This document shows positions 27,801 to 36,635 of a DNA stretch of 64,000 nt, piece by piece. The position numbers and the translations under genes are program-made. The stretch comes from Syntrophobacteraceae bacterium (GTDB lineage: Bacteria > Desulfobacterota > Syntrophobacteria > Syntrophobacterales > Syntrophobacteraceae): NCBI GenBank assembly GCA_018053185.1, contig JAGPLX010000002.1:54051-118050 (forward strand), in the 5' to 3' direction. Numbering within the stretch: position 1 is the first letter of the stretch; each line of letters starts with the position of its first letter. The notes under the pieces are model-generated. The model made no database searches, was not told the origin of the DNA, and saw only the letters and a list, made by a program, of their open reading frames with translations.

Positions 27801-28651
27801 GCTCGTGGACCGGTTTCTGGAAAACAGTACAAACGATCCGACAGTACAAGCCCGACCTGGCCGTAATTCTTCCCAACTCCCTTCGATCGGCTTCGGTCGC
27901 CCGCCTCGCAGGAATTCCGACGATCGTGGGCTACCGGCGCAACATGAGAAGGATGTTTCTGAGCACGGGACCAAAGCCCAGGATGATGGCCGGGAAAATC
28001 TTGCCTCTGCCCATGGTGGAGTATTATCTCGATCTCTGTCGATGGATGGGATGGCCGATTCCCGAGAAACCCGAGCTTCGCCTGTTTATGTCGCACGACC
28101 TCGAGGCGAGGGCAGACGAGATCCTCGGGAAACACGGGATATCCCCTCGAGACCGGATCATCGGGATCAACCCCGGGGCCCGGTTCGGTTCCTCCAAGTG
28201 CTGGCCTCCCGAGTATTTCGCTCGTCTTGCGGACCTGTTTGCCCGTAAAGGAGACTGTAAGCTTCTGCTACTCGTTGGGCCGGGCGAGGACGAAATCGCC
28301 CGATCGATTCTCGACACAACCAGTGCCCCCATCCTCGATACCGGACCATACCGAGTGGACCTTGCACTGCTCAAACCCATGATCGCCAGGTGTTCCCTGC
28401 TAGTAACCAACGACACCGGCCCCAGGCACTACGCCGTGGCATTGGGGGTTCCCGCGGTGGTGATCATGGGTCCCACGGATCCACGATACACTGCCGCAAA
28501 TCTTGAGCGAACGACGGTTCTGCGTGAAAACCTGGATTGTTCGCCGTGTCACAAGAAAGTCTGCCCGACGGATCACCGATGTATGACGCGCATTACCCCC
28601 GAAATGGTATACCAGGCGGGCATGCAACTTCTGGAGCGCAACCGACCATGA
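24818..28651 (+). CDS. Four-domain fusion: GT4 glycosyltransferase, two LPS-kinase-like domains, heptosyltransferase
   Basis: This is a single 1277-residue frame. Residues about 1-375 are a GT4 enzyme like WaaG (SVGGAERFALN, EAMACGLPVITSSG). Residues about 385-690 resemble WaaP-type kinases, with catalytic loop EHRDLHIGNIL near 535 and metal Asp in LLDAERI. Residues about 690-925 form a second kinase-like domain with IHGDLKWSNILV near 852 and LCDTDASRI. Residues about 930-1277 are a GT9 heptosyltransferase (PNWVGDVVMATPTF, INPGARFGSSKCW, TNDTGPRHYAVALG). No stop or frame change separates them. It probably adds and phosphorylates core sugars at the inner face of the inner membrane. It overlaps the next gene by ATGA. 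Confidence 0.88.
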   Translation: MKIGLVIKQVSLSVGGAERFALNLAGTLARNGHEVHIFAASWDHKIPGVRYHRVQARRKPGWLNILLFHRNCQKILDRVPLDIVYGLTQTYPQDIFRMGGGIYRQWLRVRYPNTFIRWLHYLIRPALPVNLLMERNIFQVGNFHRIVANSEKCKKEVVRFYHVQPEQVDVVYNGVDHSVFHPGVRQRYRTDTRSELGVDENRKLLLYAAASNWKRKGLDTLLKALIPFEDFLLVVVGKDKEQRYRRKAQRWGIEEKVRFLGFRKDIESYYAAADFLVLPTLYDPFSNVCLEAMACGLPVITSSGNGAAEIIENGANGFILHDPRDHQELQGILESILHNDGWRQMSAAAHKTSLAFSLEENASKMLATCERVLREKTGPKALSLKGIRWHYLSPAFAPRLERWLESPIEVELIKPSLRRRTLRHGDGIILKESFYSGLRAIMRTLAGAKGCREGRVLLELAHRGVLVPEVLAFGTQTRFGILRRDILLTGEVRDAQDLRSFVKTEYPGLSFRIKRDLIEEFARFIRKLHDKGVEHRDLHIGNILLRVASSEEPFILLDAERIRLSTRFPNEAIHEPPHREGPGFGQTFLRQASTKMVSRFRCILETLLRRAVPGERGLSSQVRLRNLGLLFLNFWSLSSRGERMRFARSYGFDLKNPETRAFLDRLEQVTLEIAGKVWEGKTRRCLFSNSRFQCYRTPPFKVFRVNRPGAESLSKALVSDPDRFFEKGSVLKKGRTTRTSRVEFADGVYFLKRYNCKGWFYSLRNAFRRSRAVRAWHAAWELRERGVPVPEPILCLEERRFRLLKRSYLLSEFAEDARTLASVWPELNSQARWKLLSRLAIVLGRMHRAGAIHGDLKWSNILVSQGPREGALVLCDTDASRIPPSRDQQQCRKDLDRFLRDLKDRGASHEERDFFEKTWAGWSGIPYQVETAREPRTILVRCPNWVGDVVMATPTFECLRRNFPDARILALVRRYARGVLEDAPWFDQILDCDDRSWTGFWKTVQTIRQYKPDLAVILPNSLRSASVARLAGIPTIVGYRRNMRRMFLSTGPKPRMMAGKILPLPMVEYYLDLCRWMGWPIPEKPELRLFMSHDLEARADEILGKHGISPRDRIIGINPGARFGSSKCWPPEYFARLADLFARKGDCKLLLLVGPGEDEIARSILDTTSAPILDTGPYRVDLALLKPMIARCSLLVTNDTGPRHYAVALGVPAVVIMGPTDPRYTAANLERTTVLRENLDCSPCHKKVCPTDHRCMTRITPEMVYQAGMQLLERNRP

Positions 28652-30138
28652 CCCCGGTTTCCTACCGCGATCGATGGGTTTCCTTGCGGGGGCAGGTTCG
28701 AGATCCGCAAGAACTCAACCGCCTGGCCTCCCAGATTGCCCTTTCCTTCATGGATCACTATTACCAGAACGGCCACTTTGAAGAGGAATTCATCCAGATC
28801 CTTTGTGAAATGGCTACCTCTTTCGATGACCCCCAATGGAGCAAGGCGGCATCTTCCGCCCTTTTCGAAGTCATCGTGGAAGGGTTGTGCGACGACTTCG
28901 AGGAGTTTCAACCCGAAACCTACAATCGGGTCATGAGCGAGGTGATTCATTTCTGCCGCCGGCTTCCCGAGGGAAGAAAACTCCATCAGGCCCTCCTGGA
29001 TTTTGGCATCATGACCCGGGAAGACCTCCTCACCCGACTTCGCCGCATTCGGTCCAATCAGGGTTTCCCGGCAGTGCTTCATCCACCGGAGAAGATCCTG
29101 ATTCTCTCGAGGGTCACTATCGGGGCGGACGTGGCCATCACGAGCGTGATCCTGCAACGTCTCGAGAAGATTTTCCCCGGGGCCGAGTTTGTGCTCCTGG
29201 GAAGCCCCGGGCTGCGGGAGATCTTCGGAGGGCATAGGAACCTCCGGGTGAGGGAAGTTCAGTACGTGAGGCGGGGAGGCCTTTTCGAACGGTTTTCCGC
29301 CTGGCATGAAGCCCTGGAGGCGGTTCGACAAGAAACCGACGAGGTTTCGACTCCTCATTGCCTTCTGGTGGATCCCGATTCACGCTTCTCCCAACTGGGA
29401 GTGCTGCCTTTAACCAGAGATCACGAGTACCTGTTCTTCGACAGCCGTGGGAGTGCTTCCTACCTGAGCCGAATGACCATGGCCGAGCTGGCCAACCATT
29501 GGCTCAACGGCGTGTTCGGCGTTTCCGACTTCTGCTACCCCAAGGTTTGGCTCCGCCGGGAGGCTCTCGATGCAGCCGATTCCTTCTGTGCCGCCGTTCG
29601 AAACAAGGGCTGCACCCAGCTGATCGCCGTCAATTTCGGGGTGGGAGGCAACCGGCGCAAACGAGCCGGAGCCGAATTCGAGTCGAGATTGCTCCAGCGG
29701 CTCCTCGAGAGGCCCAACACGGTGATTCTCCTGGATAAAGGGTTCGGGGACACCGAAGAGGCTCAGGCTCGGGAGCTTCTCCGGGTGTTACGGTCTCAGG
29801 GTCATTCCTGCACGGAGGTCCGGTTCGGCAATCCACCGGAAAACCTGTTCGCCCACGGTGCCGTCGCTGTGCAATGCTCCATCGGGGAAATGGGAGCCTT
29901 GATCTCTCAATGTGATGAATTCATCGGCTACGACTCAGCCTGTCAACACATCTCGGCATCCCTGGAAATCCCTACGTACACGGTGTTTGCGGGTTCCAAC
30001 AATACCCGTTTCATCCGCAGATGGAGCGCCTGCGGACCGGCCAGGCGCAGGATCATTCACGTGGACACCTTATCGAGTCCCCATTGCCTCGATGTGGATG
30101 GAGTCATTTCTCGAATCATGGATGCCAGGGCGGAATGA
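28648..30138 (+). CDS. GT9-like (heptosyltransferase-related) protein with extra N-terminal domain
   Basis: This protein of 496 residues starts at ATG 28648, overlapping the stop of the fusion gene. Residues about 1-145 are helical and charged without a recognised motif. The rest follows the GT9 plan, with KILILSRVTIGADVAITSVIL as the N-terminal strand-loop, then FPGAEFVLLGSPGLREIF, and late CDEFIGYDSACQHISASLEIPTYTVFAGSN, the acceptor/donor motif of heptosyltransferases. The catalytic details differ from WaaF, so it may use another sugar or be non-catalytic. It ends in an ATGA overlap with the radical SAM gene. Confidence 0.78.
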   Translation: MTPVSYRDRWVSLRGQVRDPQELNRLASQIALSFMDHYYQNGHFEEEFIQILCEMATSFDDPQWSKAASSALFEVIVEGLCDDFEEFQPETYNRVMSEVIHFCRRLPEGRKLHQALLDFGIMTREDLLTRLRRIRSNQGFPAVLHPPEKILILSRVTIGADVAITSVILQRLEKIFPGAEFVLLGSPGLREIFGGHRNLRVREVQYVRRGGLFERFSAWHEALEAVRQETDEVSTPHCLLVDPDSRFSQLGVLPLTRDHEYLFFDSRGSASYLSRMTMAELANHWLNGVFGVSDFCYPKVWLRREALDAADSFCAAVRNKGCTQLIAVNFGVGGNRRKRAGAEFESRLLQRLLERPNTVILLDKGFGDTEEAQARELLRVLRSQGHSCTEVRFGNPPENLFAHGAVAVQCSIGEMGALISQCDEFIGYDSACQHISASLEIPTYTVFAGSNNTRFIRRWSACGPARRRIIHVDTLSSPHCLDVDGVISRIMDARAE

Positions 30139-31655
30139 AGATACTCTTCCTCTATCCCAACGCAAACTCCCAATTGGGCTTCAACTACGGCGTAGCCCAC
30201 ATGTCCGCTGTTCTCAAGGAGGCGGGGCACCACGTCGAATTCCGACAGCTCTGTGACGACTTGGGTCCTCTGCCATCGAGAGAGGAATTTACCCGATACC
30301 TTGAGGAAGTCCGTCCGGATCTCATCGGTTTTTCCGTGGTCACCAATCAATGGAGCTATGCGCAGACACTTGCCCGGTGGGCACGAGAGGCTGTGGCGGC
30401 GCCCCTGGTCATCGGTGGAATCCACGCCACCGTGGCGGCACGGGAAATACTCGAGACCCGGCTCTTTGACTATGTCTTCCGGGGCGAATGTGAAGAGGCT
30501 TTCCTGGAATTCGTGGAAAAGTTCGATCGAGGCGAGGACCTTTACAACATCCCAAACCTGGCCCTGGTGCACCAGGAGGCCATCCGCATCAACCCCATGC
30601 GTCGCCTGCCCGATTTGGCCGCACTACCCCCCAAGGATTACAAAATTTTCAACTTCCAGGAAATGATCGATGCCAAGGGCGGATGGGTCGGCCTCATGGG
30701 ATCCCGGGGCTGTCCCTTTTCCTGTACGTACTGCTTCAACCACCAGATGGTGGACCAGTATCGGATGGATTTGCGCTGCGGCTTTCGAGAACTCGGCTAC
30801 ATTCGTCATTTCCCCGTGGACCAGGTCATCGCCGAGATCGAATACCTCCTCAAAAACTACCGAAACATTCGGATGTTCATCTTCGATGACGATCTTTTCA
30901 CGTACCGGAAGAGCTATGTGAAGGACTTCTGCCGGGAATACAGGCGAGTTTCCGACATTCCGTTCGTGGTGAACGCTCACGTAGGATTCTTTGACGAGGA
31001 CCGGGCCCGATATCTTGCCGAAGCCAATTGCAGGATCGTCAAGTTCGGCGTCGAGAGCGGAAATGAAAGAGTTCGGCGCCGAATCATGAATCGCTACACC
31101 AGCAACGACAAGATCCTTCAATCCATTCGGATTGCCCGGGACTTCGGGCTCCATACCTCGATCTTCCTCATGATCGGGCTGCCTTTCGAGACCAGGGAAG
31201 ATGTCATGGACACCATCCGCCTCACGGCAACAGCCGGGCCCGGGCGTTTTCGATGGTCCTTCTTCTTCCCGTTCCCCGGAACCAGGGCCTACGAGCTGAG
31301 CCTCGAGGGCGGGTACATCGACCGGGAAAAGATGAACACCCTCATGAATTTCACGGATTCCTCGTGCCTGAGGTTCGGGGAGAAACATGATCTCTTCCTG
31401 GAGAAGGTCGGTCGCGTCCTGCCCTGGTTTGTAAACGCCTATTCCGACCTGCCCGTACGGGAATACTACCGGGAACGGGTGGAAAAGATTCTGGCCCTCT
31501 CATCCAGCCAATGGCGTCAAATTTCTCCGACCTTGCTCGATGAAGACCGGATCCTTTCGGAAGCCTTCGCACAAAAGGGACTTCCCCACTACGCCGTCAA
31601 GTACAATCGTTTTATGGGGGTGATCTCGGACTATTTTCTCCAGGACAGGGAATGA
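30135..31655 (+). CDS. B12-binding-domain radical SAM protein
   Basis: This protein of 506 residues has an N-terminal cobalamin-binding-like domain (about 1-150; LIGFSVVTNQ, LVIGGIHATV) followed by a radical SAM domain with the cluster motif CPFSCTYC and GVESGNERV. This class includes methyltransferases and other C-H chemistry enzymes. The start overlaps the previous stop by ATGA, so it belongs to the LPS operon and may modify a sugar or lipid precursor; the substrate is unknown. The DxHxxG His is absent, common in this class. Confidence 0.85.
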   Translation: MKILFLYPNANSQLGFNYGVAHMSAVLKEAGHHVEFRQLCDDLGPLPSREEFTRYLEEVRPDLIGFSVVTNQWSYAQTLARWAREAVAAPLVIGGIHATVAAREILETRLFDYVFRGECEEAFLEFVEKFDRGEDLYNIPNLALVHQEAIRINPMRRLPDLAALPPKDYKIFNFQEMIDAKGGWVGLMGSRGCPFSCTYCFNHQMVDQYRMDLRCGFRELGYIRHFPVDQVIAEIEYLLKNYRNIRMFIFDDDLFTYRKSYVKDFCREYRRVSDIPFVVNAHVGFFDEDRARYLAEANCRIVKFGVESGNERVRRRIMNRYTSNDKILQSIRIARDFGLHTSIFLMIGLPFETREDVMDTIRLTATAGPGRFRWSFFFPFPGTRAYELSLEGGYIDREKMNTLMNFTDSSCLRFGEKHDLFLEKVGRVLPWFVNAYSDLPVREYYRERVEKILALSSSQWRQISPTLLDEDRILSEAFAQKGLPHYAVKYNRFMGVISDYFLQDRE

Positions 31656-31752
31656 GCATTCTCGGGCGATCACTCGTTCCCGGCTCCTCCTCTCTTCCCC
31701 CACCCTTCATCCTCAACTTGAGACCGATGGACCGCCATTCCTTGTCCCCCAT

Positions 31753-31768
31753 GGGGTATCGATACCCC
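31753..31768. repeat. 16-base perfect palindrome
   Basis: GGGGTATCGATACCCC reads the same on both strands and lies in the convergent gap between the radical SAM and DNA glycosylase genes. It may be an extra hairpin in the 3' end region or a protein binding site; nothing else marks it. Confidence 0.4.
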
Positions 31769-31791
31769 GAAAAATCCTCGCTTCGGAGGAT
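31769..31791 (-). terminator. Rho-independent terminator of the nth-like operon
   Basis: On the minus strand ATCCTC and GAGGAT form a stem around a six-base loop (31791-31774) and run straight into TTTTTC. It lies about 40 bases past the stop of the glycosylase gene. Confidence 0.65.
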
Positions 31792-31830
31792 GAGGCACGC
31801 TTGTGGGGACCCCGGAGGAAGATTCGCGGT

Positions 31831-32484
31831 CTATTCCGCCTCCCATCCCCGGAGGGGGCAGGGATCACAGTTGGGTCTGCGCCTGCAAAATCGGTGGCCC
31901 GTACGAACCAGCAGTGCGTGGTATTCCTGAAAGAGGGAGGTGTCGGGTTCGAGGTTGGACATGAAGAACTCCTGCAACTCGAGATACGAGACTTCGTCGG
32001 GCACCCAGCCATGCCTCGAGAAGATGCGGTGGGTGTAGGCATCCACCACAAAGGAAGGCTGGTGGGCGGCGTAGAGAACAATGCTGTCCGCCGTCTCGGG
32101 ACCGATTCCTCGAACCCGGAGGAGCTCTTCTCGCAACTCGTCCTTCTCCTGGGAAAGAAAACGATGGAGGTTCCCATCCCAGTGCTCTTGCACATACTCG
32201 ATGAAGCCTTTCAGTTTCCGAGCCTTCTGGTTGTAGTAGCCGGCTGAGCGGATCAGGGAGGCCAGGTGAGAGACCGGGACTTCTCGGAGTGCCTGAAAAT
32301 CAAGAAGCCCTTGCTCCTTGAGGATCTGGATGGCCCGTTCCACGTTCTTCCAGGAAGTATTTTGCGTGAGGATGGCCCCCACGATGACCTCGAGGGGGGT
32401 ATCGGCGGGCCACCAGTATTGAGGGCCCAGTTCCTCGAGCAGTCGCTCATAGATTCTCAGCAAAAGTTGCCTTTTCCCAGCCAT
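31831..32484 (-). CDS. Endonuclease III-like DNA glycosylase (HhH-GPD)
   Basis: This protein of 217 residues has the HhH-GPD fold: QNTSWKNVERAI, the helix-hairpin-helix LLRVRGIGPETADSIVLYA, and the catalytic Asp in FVVDAYTHRIF. A C-terminal CxxxxxCxxC cluster (CRRRPNCDPC) could hold part of an iron-sulfur site, but the last Cys of the usual four is not obvious. In place of the Nth catalytic Lys this subgroup often has another residue, so it may be a monofunctional glycosylase. The start is ATG 32484; the frame upstream overlaps the amrS gene. Confidence 0.85.
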   Translation of the reverse strand: MAGKRQLLLRIYERLLEELGPQYWWPADTPLEVIVGAILTQNTSWKNVERAIQILKEQGLLDFQALREVPVSHLASLIRSAGYYNQKARKLKGFIEYVQEHWDGNLHRFLSQEKDELREELLRVRGIGPETADSIVLYAAHQPSFVVDAYTHRIFSRHGWVPDEVSYLELQEFFMSNLEPDTSLFQEYHALLVRTGHRFCRRRPNCDPCPLRGWEAE

Positions 32485-32500
32485 TCTCTCGGGCCGATTT

Positions 32501-33514
32501 CTACGGGAGTCCCACACCGGGAAGGACCGTGGAACATTTCCGACATTTTCCCTCCCGCAGACCTCGAACCCGCATGGAGAATCCGAAACGTTCGATGAGA
32601 AGCTCGCCGCATTGGCGGCAGAAGGTGTTCTCCCCTTCATCCCCGGGCACATTGCCCGGGTAAACATGTCGGAGCCCGGCGTCGAGCCCGATCCGCCGCG
32701 CCCTATGCAAAGCCCCAACCGGAGTGACGGGGCGGTCCGTCATACGGTAGGTCGGATGAAACCGACTGATATGCCAGGGAATGTCCGGGTCCAGCCCCGC
32801 CAGGAAATCGGCCAGGCGGCTCAACTCCTCCTCCCCGTCGTTCAATCCCGGGATGAGCAGGGTGGTCACCTCGAGCCACACTCCCGCCTTCTTCATCCCT
32901 TCGATGGTCTTCAAGACCGGCTTGAGACGAGCCCCGCACTGTTTCTCATAGAACTCATCCGTAAAAGCTTTCAGATCCACATTGGCGGCGTCCAGGACCT
33001 CGCTGATGGAGTTCAGGGATTGTTCAGTCATATATCCATTGGTGACGAAAACGTTTTTGATCCCGGCCCGGTGGGCAAGCCGAGCCACATCCAGGGCATA
33101 TTCCATGAAAACGGTGGGCTCGGTGTAGGTATAGGAGATGGATGCACATCGCGTCTCTTGCGCTTGTTCCACAATCTGTTGGGGCGGGATCTCGAGTCCC
33201 AGGATCTCCCCGTATTCCCGGGGGGCCTGGGAGATATCCGCATTCTGGCAGAAGAGACAGCGAAAGTTGCACCCCATGGTGGCAATGGAGTAGGAGGCAC
33301 TGCCCGGATGAAAGTGATAGAGAGGTTTTTTCTCGATGGGATCAACATTTCTGGCAATCACCCTCCCGTACACGAGGCTCCAGAGGGTCCCGTCGCGGTT
33401 TTCCCGGACCCCGCACTTGCCCCGTTCATTGGGCCGGATACGACAGTGCTGGGAACACAGAAAGCAGTGCACCAGATTTCCCTCGCGCTTTTCGTACCAA
33501 AGCGCTTCTTTCAT
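32501..33514 (-). CDS. amrS: AmmeMemoRadiSam system radical SAM enzyme (AmrS-type)
   Basis: This 337-residue protein has the radical SAM motif CNFRCLFC and TYTEPTVFMEYA, and a glycine-free C-terminal zinc-ribbon-like pair (CRQCGEL and CRKCSTV). The family is related to pyruvate formate-lyase activases and usually occurs with AMMECR1 and MEMO-like genes; neither is in the window. The ATG follows GGGAGGGGG. It starts three bases after the methyltransferase stop and is followed by the glycosylase gene, so the three likely share a transcript. Substrate is unknown. Confidence 0.88.
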   Translation of the reverse strand: MKEALWYEKREGNLVHCFLCSQHCRIRPNERGKCGVRENRDGTLWSLVYGRVIARNVDPIEKKPLYHFHPGSASYSIATMGCNFRCLFCQNADISQAPREYGEILGLEIPPQQIVEQAQETRCASISYTYTEPTVFMEYALDVARLAHRAGIKNVFVTNGYMTEQSLNSISEVLDAANVDLKAFTDEFYEKQCGARLKPVLKTIEGMKKAGVWLEVTTLLIPGLNDGEEELSRLADFLAGLDPDIPWHISRFHPTYRMTDRPVTPVGALHRARRIGLDAGLRHVYPGNVPGDEGENTFCRQCGELLIERFGFSMRVRGLREGKCRKCSTVLPGVGLP

Positions 33515-33516
33515 GA

Positions 33517-34404
33517 TCACCCCCTCCCGGCAGCGTCCACCCCGGCCGGACGCGACGTTTCTTTGATCGAGTCCCAGGGGCGGGCATCTTTTCCCAAAGG
33601 AAAACGCCAGCACGAGGAAGGTACCTCGTGACCGGTCGCCGCAGGCAGTTCACCAAACAAAGGTTGCTGAACGGTTTGAAGTGGATAGGTCGGGTCCACG
33701 CGCATGCCGATGAAATGACCGAAAGGCTGCCACTGCAACCAGCGGGAACGCTCGATTCCATGCGTGTATTTCAGGAGACTCAGGGGGAAACTCAGGCATG
33801 TTTTCCAGCAAAGATTCACAGAACCCTGAAGAACATCTTCCACCAGCCGTTTCAGGTCCAGGATACTGAAAAACCGTGCATGGCGATAGACCGAGAAACG
33901 CCGATAGCACTCCAGCCTGCGATACAGGCTAATCAAGGAATACTTGTTCAAGACCCCCAGCAGGACGGTCCTGCGGGCCACTCGAAGCGCTTCCGCCAGG
34001 GCGGTCGGGGGGTCGTTCACGAATTCCAGGGTTGTGATGAGAGCCACGGTATCGAAGGAACTGTCTTCATAAGGAAGGTCTTCTGCGAATCCCTTCTGGA
34101 AATGAATGTTCCTGGGAAGTCGGGTTCCGGCAAGATGTAGCATGTAAGGAGAGGGGTCAATCCCCGTTACCTGGTGCCCCTGTTCGGCAAACCATTCCGA
34201 GAATACTCCCGTACCACATCCAACATCCAGGACCCGCTGAGGACCGGGGGGAGCCCACAGTCGGGACAGGAGCTCCTGCTCGATGAGAAGAGCGGAACGG
34301 CCCTTCCTCGACTGGAACCAGTCATGATAGCGCAGCGAATCTTCATAACGGAATATATAACCCACGAAATTGCGGCACCTTTCTGAGATTTCGCAAGCCA
34401 CCAT
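33517..34404 (-). CDS. Class I SAM-dependent methyltransferase
   Basis: This 295-residue protein has a Rossmann-type SAM domain: motif I VLDVGCGTGVFSEWFAEQG, acidic motif II in ITGIDPSP, and TVALITTLEFV later. It resembles UbiE/MenG-like or small-molecule methyltransferases; the C-terminal third (about 190-295) is not recognised. It lies directly upstream of amrS. The substrate is unknown. Confidence 0.82.
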   Translation of the reverse strand: MVACEISERCRNFVGYIFRYEDSLRYHDWFQSRKGRSALLIEQELLSRLWAPPGPQRVLDVGCGTGVFSEWFAEQGHQVTGIDPSPYMLHLAGTRLPRNIHFQKGFAEDLPYEDSSFDTVALITTLEFVNDPPTALAEALRVARRTVLLGVLNKYSLISLYRRLECYRRFSVYRHARFFSILDLKRLVEDVLQGSVNLCWKTCLSFPLSLLKYTHGIERSRWLQWQPFGHFIGMRVDPTYPLQTVQQPLFGELPAATGHEVPSSCWRFPLGKDARPWDSIKETSRPAGVDAAGRG

Positions 34405-34744
34405 CCCTTGCGCTCATCCGGAAACATCCCGGATCCCCTGCCTCCTTCGCCCCCAACACCACAGAACAAACCGCCCCCCAAGCCGAAGGACGACCTGATC
34501 GAGGAATATCCCCTCGAAGATGAACCTCGATCTCCGATTCTTGTCCCAGTCTATGCCCCGGGTTCACTCCCCTCTAACCTGATCCATCCCTCACAGCACT
34601 TCCTCAAGGAGGGCATTGAGAGCAGCCCGCCGCGGACCGCCGGCAGACTCGCCCGGACCTCCGCACGGTTTGTCGGGAATTCGCTTTCCGGACCGAATCG
34701 AATGCGCCGTCCGTCCTCTCCCATGGATTGCGCGAACACTTCCC
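34405..34744. other. Intergenic stretch between the methyltransferase and ilvD genes
   Basis: It contains the 5' region of the methyltransferase gene and the 3' end region of ilvD. I see no supported gene, and no clear terminator or repeat. Confidence 0.35.
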
Positions 34745-36412
34745 TCACGGGAAGCGTTTGAAAACGGCGCCTTTGGATCCCGAAGTGACCATCTGGGCGT
34801 ATCGTGCCAGATAACCTTCCTTCACCCGGGGCTCCGGCGGGTTCCACCTCTCCCGTCGCTCTCGAAGGACGCCTTCCTCCACCAGGAGCTGGAGTTTTTT
34901 ATTGGGAATGTCGATCAAAATCTCGTCCCCTTCCTCCACCAGGGCAATGGGACCTCCAACGGCGGCTTCCGGAGAAATGTGACCGATGGCAGCTCCTTGA
35001 GTTCCTCCGCTGAACCGTCCGTCGGTGATCAAGGCGACTTCCTTTCCCAATCCCATCCCAATGATGGCGGCGGTGGGAGTGAGCATTTCCTGCATCCCGG
35101 GACCTCCCTTGGGGCCTTCGTAACGGATGACCACTACGTCCCCCGGTCGAATTTTCCCATCGAGGATCGCCGCAGCCGCCGTGGTTTCGCTCGAGAATAC
35201 GCGGGCCCGTCCTTTCCGGCAAAGCATTTCCGGAGCCACCGCCGATTGCTTCACGACGGCGCCGTCAGGTGCCAGGTTTCCATAGAGGATGCAGATCCCC
35301 CCTTCCTTGTGATAGGGCCGGTCCACAGGTCGGATGACTTCATGATCAACCTTTTGGACTTTTTGGAGATTCGCTCCGACTGTTTCCCCGGAAACCGTCA
35401 TTTCATCCTGGTGGATGAGGCCGGCCCGGGCAAGCTCCTTCATGATTCCCTGGACCCCGCCTGCTGCGTCCAGGTCCTCCAGGAAATGAGAACCTCCGGG
35501 CCGCAAACTGCACAGATGAGGAGTACGTTGGCTGACAATATTGAAAAGATGCAGATCGAGCTCGATCCCGGCCTCACTCGCAATGGCGGGAACATGCAGA
35601 ACGGTGTTGGTGGAACATCCCAGGGCCATATCCACGGCCATGGCGTTTTCGAAGGCGCCTCGGGTGGCGATGTCCCTGGGGAGGATATTCCCGGCAACCA
35701 GTTCGAGGATTTTCATCCCCGCCCGTTTGGCCAAGCGGATTCGTGCCGCTGAAACCGCCGGAATGGTCCCGTTTCCCGGCAATCCCAGGCCCAGGGCTTC
35801 CGTCAGGCAATTCATGGAATTGGCAGTGAACATGCCGGCACACGAACCACAACCAGGGCAGGCACATTCCACCAGTTCCTCGAGCTCCTCGGCGGACATC
35901 CTCCCGACCTTGTACGAGCCCACCCCCTCGAAGACGGAGATCAGGTCAACGGCCTTCCCCTGAAATCTGCCGGCAAGCATGGGGCCGCCGCTCACGAGGA
36001 TGGCCGGGATGTTGAGCCGCAGGGCAGCCATGAGCATGCCGGGGACGATCTTGTCGCAATTGGGGACGAGAACAAGTCCGTCGAAGGGATGAGCCGTGGC
36101 CATGACTTCCACCGAATCCGCGATGAGTTCCCTGCTCGCCAGAGAATAGCGCATCCCGTCGTGGTTCATGGCAATGCCGTCGCAGACTCCGATGGTACCG
36201 AATTCCACGGGAGTACCGCCCGCGTGGCGGATCCCCGCCTTGACGGCCTCGGTAATCTTATCGAGGTGGATATGTCCCGGAATGATCTCGTTTGCCGAAT
36301 TCGCAATCCCGATGATCGGGCGGTCCAATTCCGCCTGGGTGTATCCCATGGCTCGAAACAACGAGCGGTGTGGAGCCTTCTCAATCCCTTTCTTCATGAT
36401 GTCACTGCGCAT
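34745..36412 (-). CDS. ilvD: Dihydroxy-acid dehydratase
   Basis: This is a 555-residue enzyme of branched-chain amino acid synthesis that dehydrates dihydroxy acids to keto acids. Iron-sulfur cysteines are visible in [11 protein letters not shown] and in [16 protein letters not shown]; the rest ([23 protein letters not shown]-like [19 protein letters not shown]) follows the family throughout. Length is normal. It is a single gene here; no ilvBC or leu genes are near. Oxygen-sensitive clusters suit an anaerobe. Confidence 0.95.
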   Translation of the reverse strand: MRSDIMKKGIEKAPHRSLFRAMGYTQAELDRPIIGIANSANEIIPGHIHLDKITEAVKAGIRHAGGTPVEFGTIGVCDGIAMNHDGMRYSLASRELIADSVEVMATAHPFDGLVLVPNCDKIVPGMLMAALRLNIPAILVSGGPMLAGRFQGKAVDLISVFEGVGSYKVGRMSAEELEELVECACPGCGSCAGMFTANSMNCLTEALGLGLPGNGTIPAVSAARIRLAKRAGMKILELVAGNILPRDIATRGAFENAMAVDMALGCSTNTVLHVPAIASEAGIELDLHLFNIVSQRTPHLCSLRPGGSHFLEDLDAAGGVQGIMKELARAGLIHQDEMTVSGETVGANLQKVQKVDHEVIRPVDRPYHKEGGICILYGNLAPDGAVVKQSAVAPEMLCRKGRARVFSSETTAAAAILDGKIRPGDVVVIRYEGPKGGPGMQEMLTPTAAIIGMGLGKEVALITDGRFSGGTQGAAIGHISPEAAVGGPIALVEEGDEILIDIPNKKLQLLVEEGVLRERRERWNPPEPRVKEGYLARYAQMVTSGSKGAVFKRFP

Positions 36413-36635
36413 GTCTTCTCTTCTCCTGTGACTGGTTCCCCTCGGCTGAACAGGGTCGGCCTCCCTTCCTCGACCTTGTACTATCTTGTTCCCTCAATAG
36501 CACCGATACATGGAAAAGGAAAGATTTCTCATCCAGGCATGGCGAGGGGAAAAAATTGGACTATCCAACGTACAGCTTATATAATATCGGCGTTTATAAG
36601 TGACCTCGTAGCGATCTGTGGCAGGAGGTTGGTCC

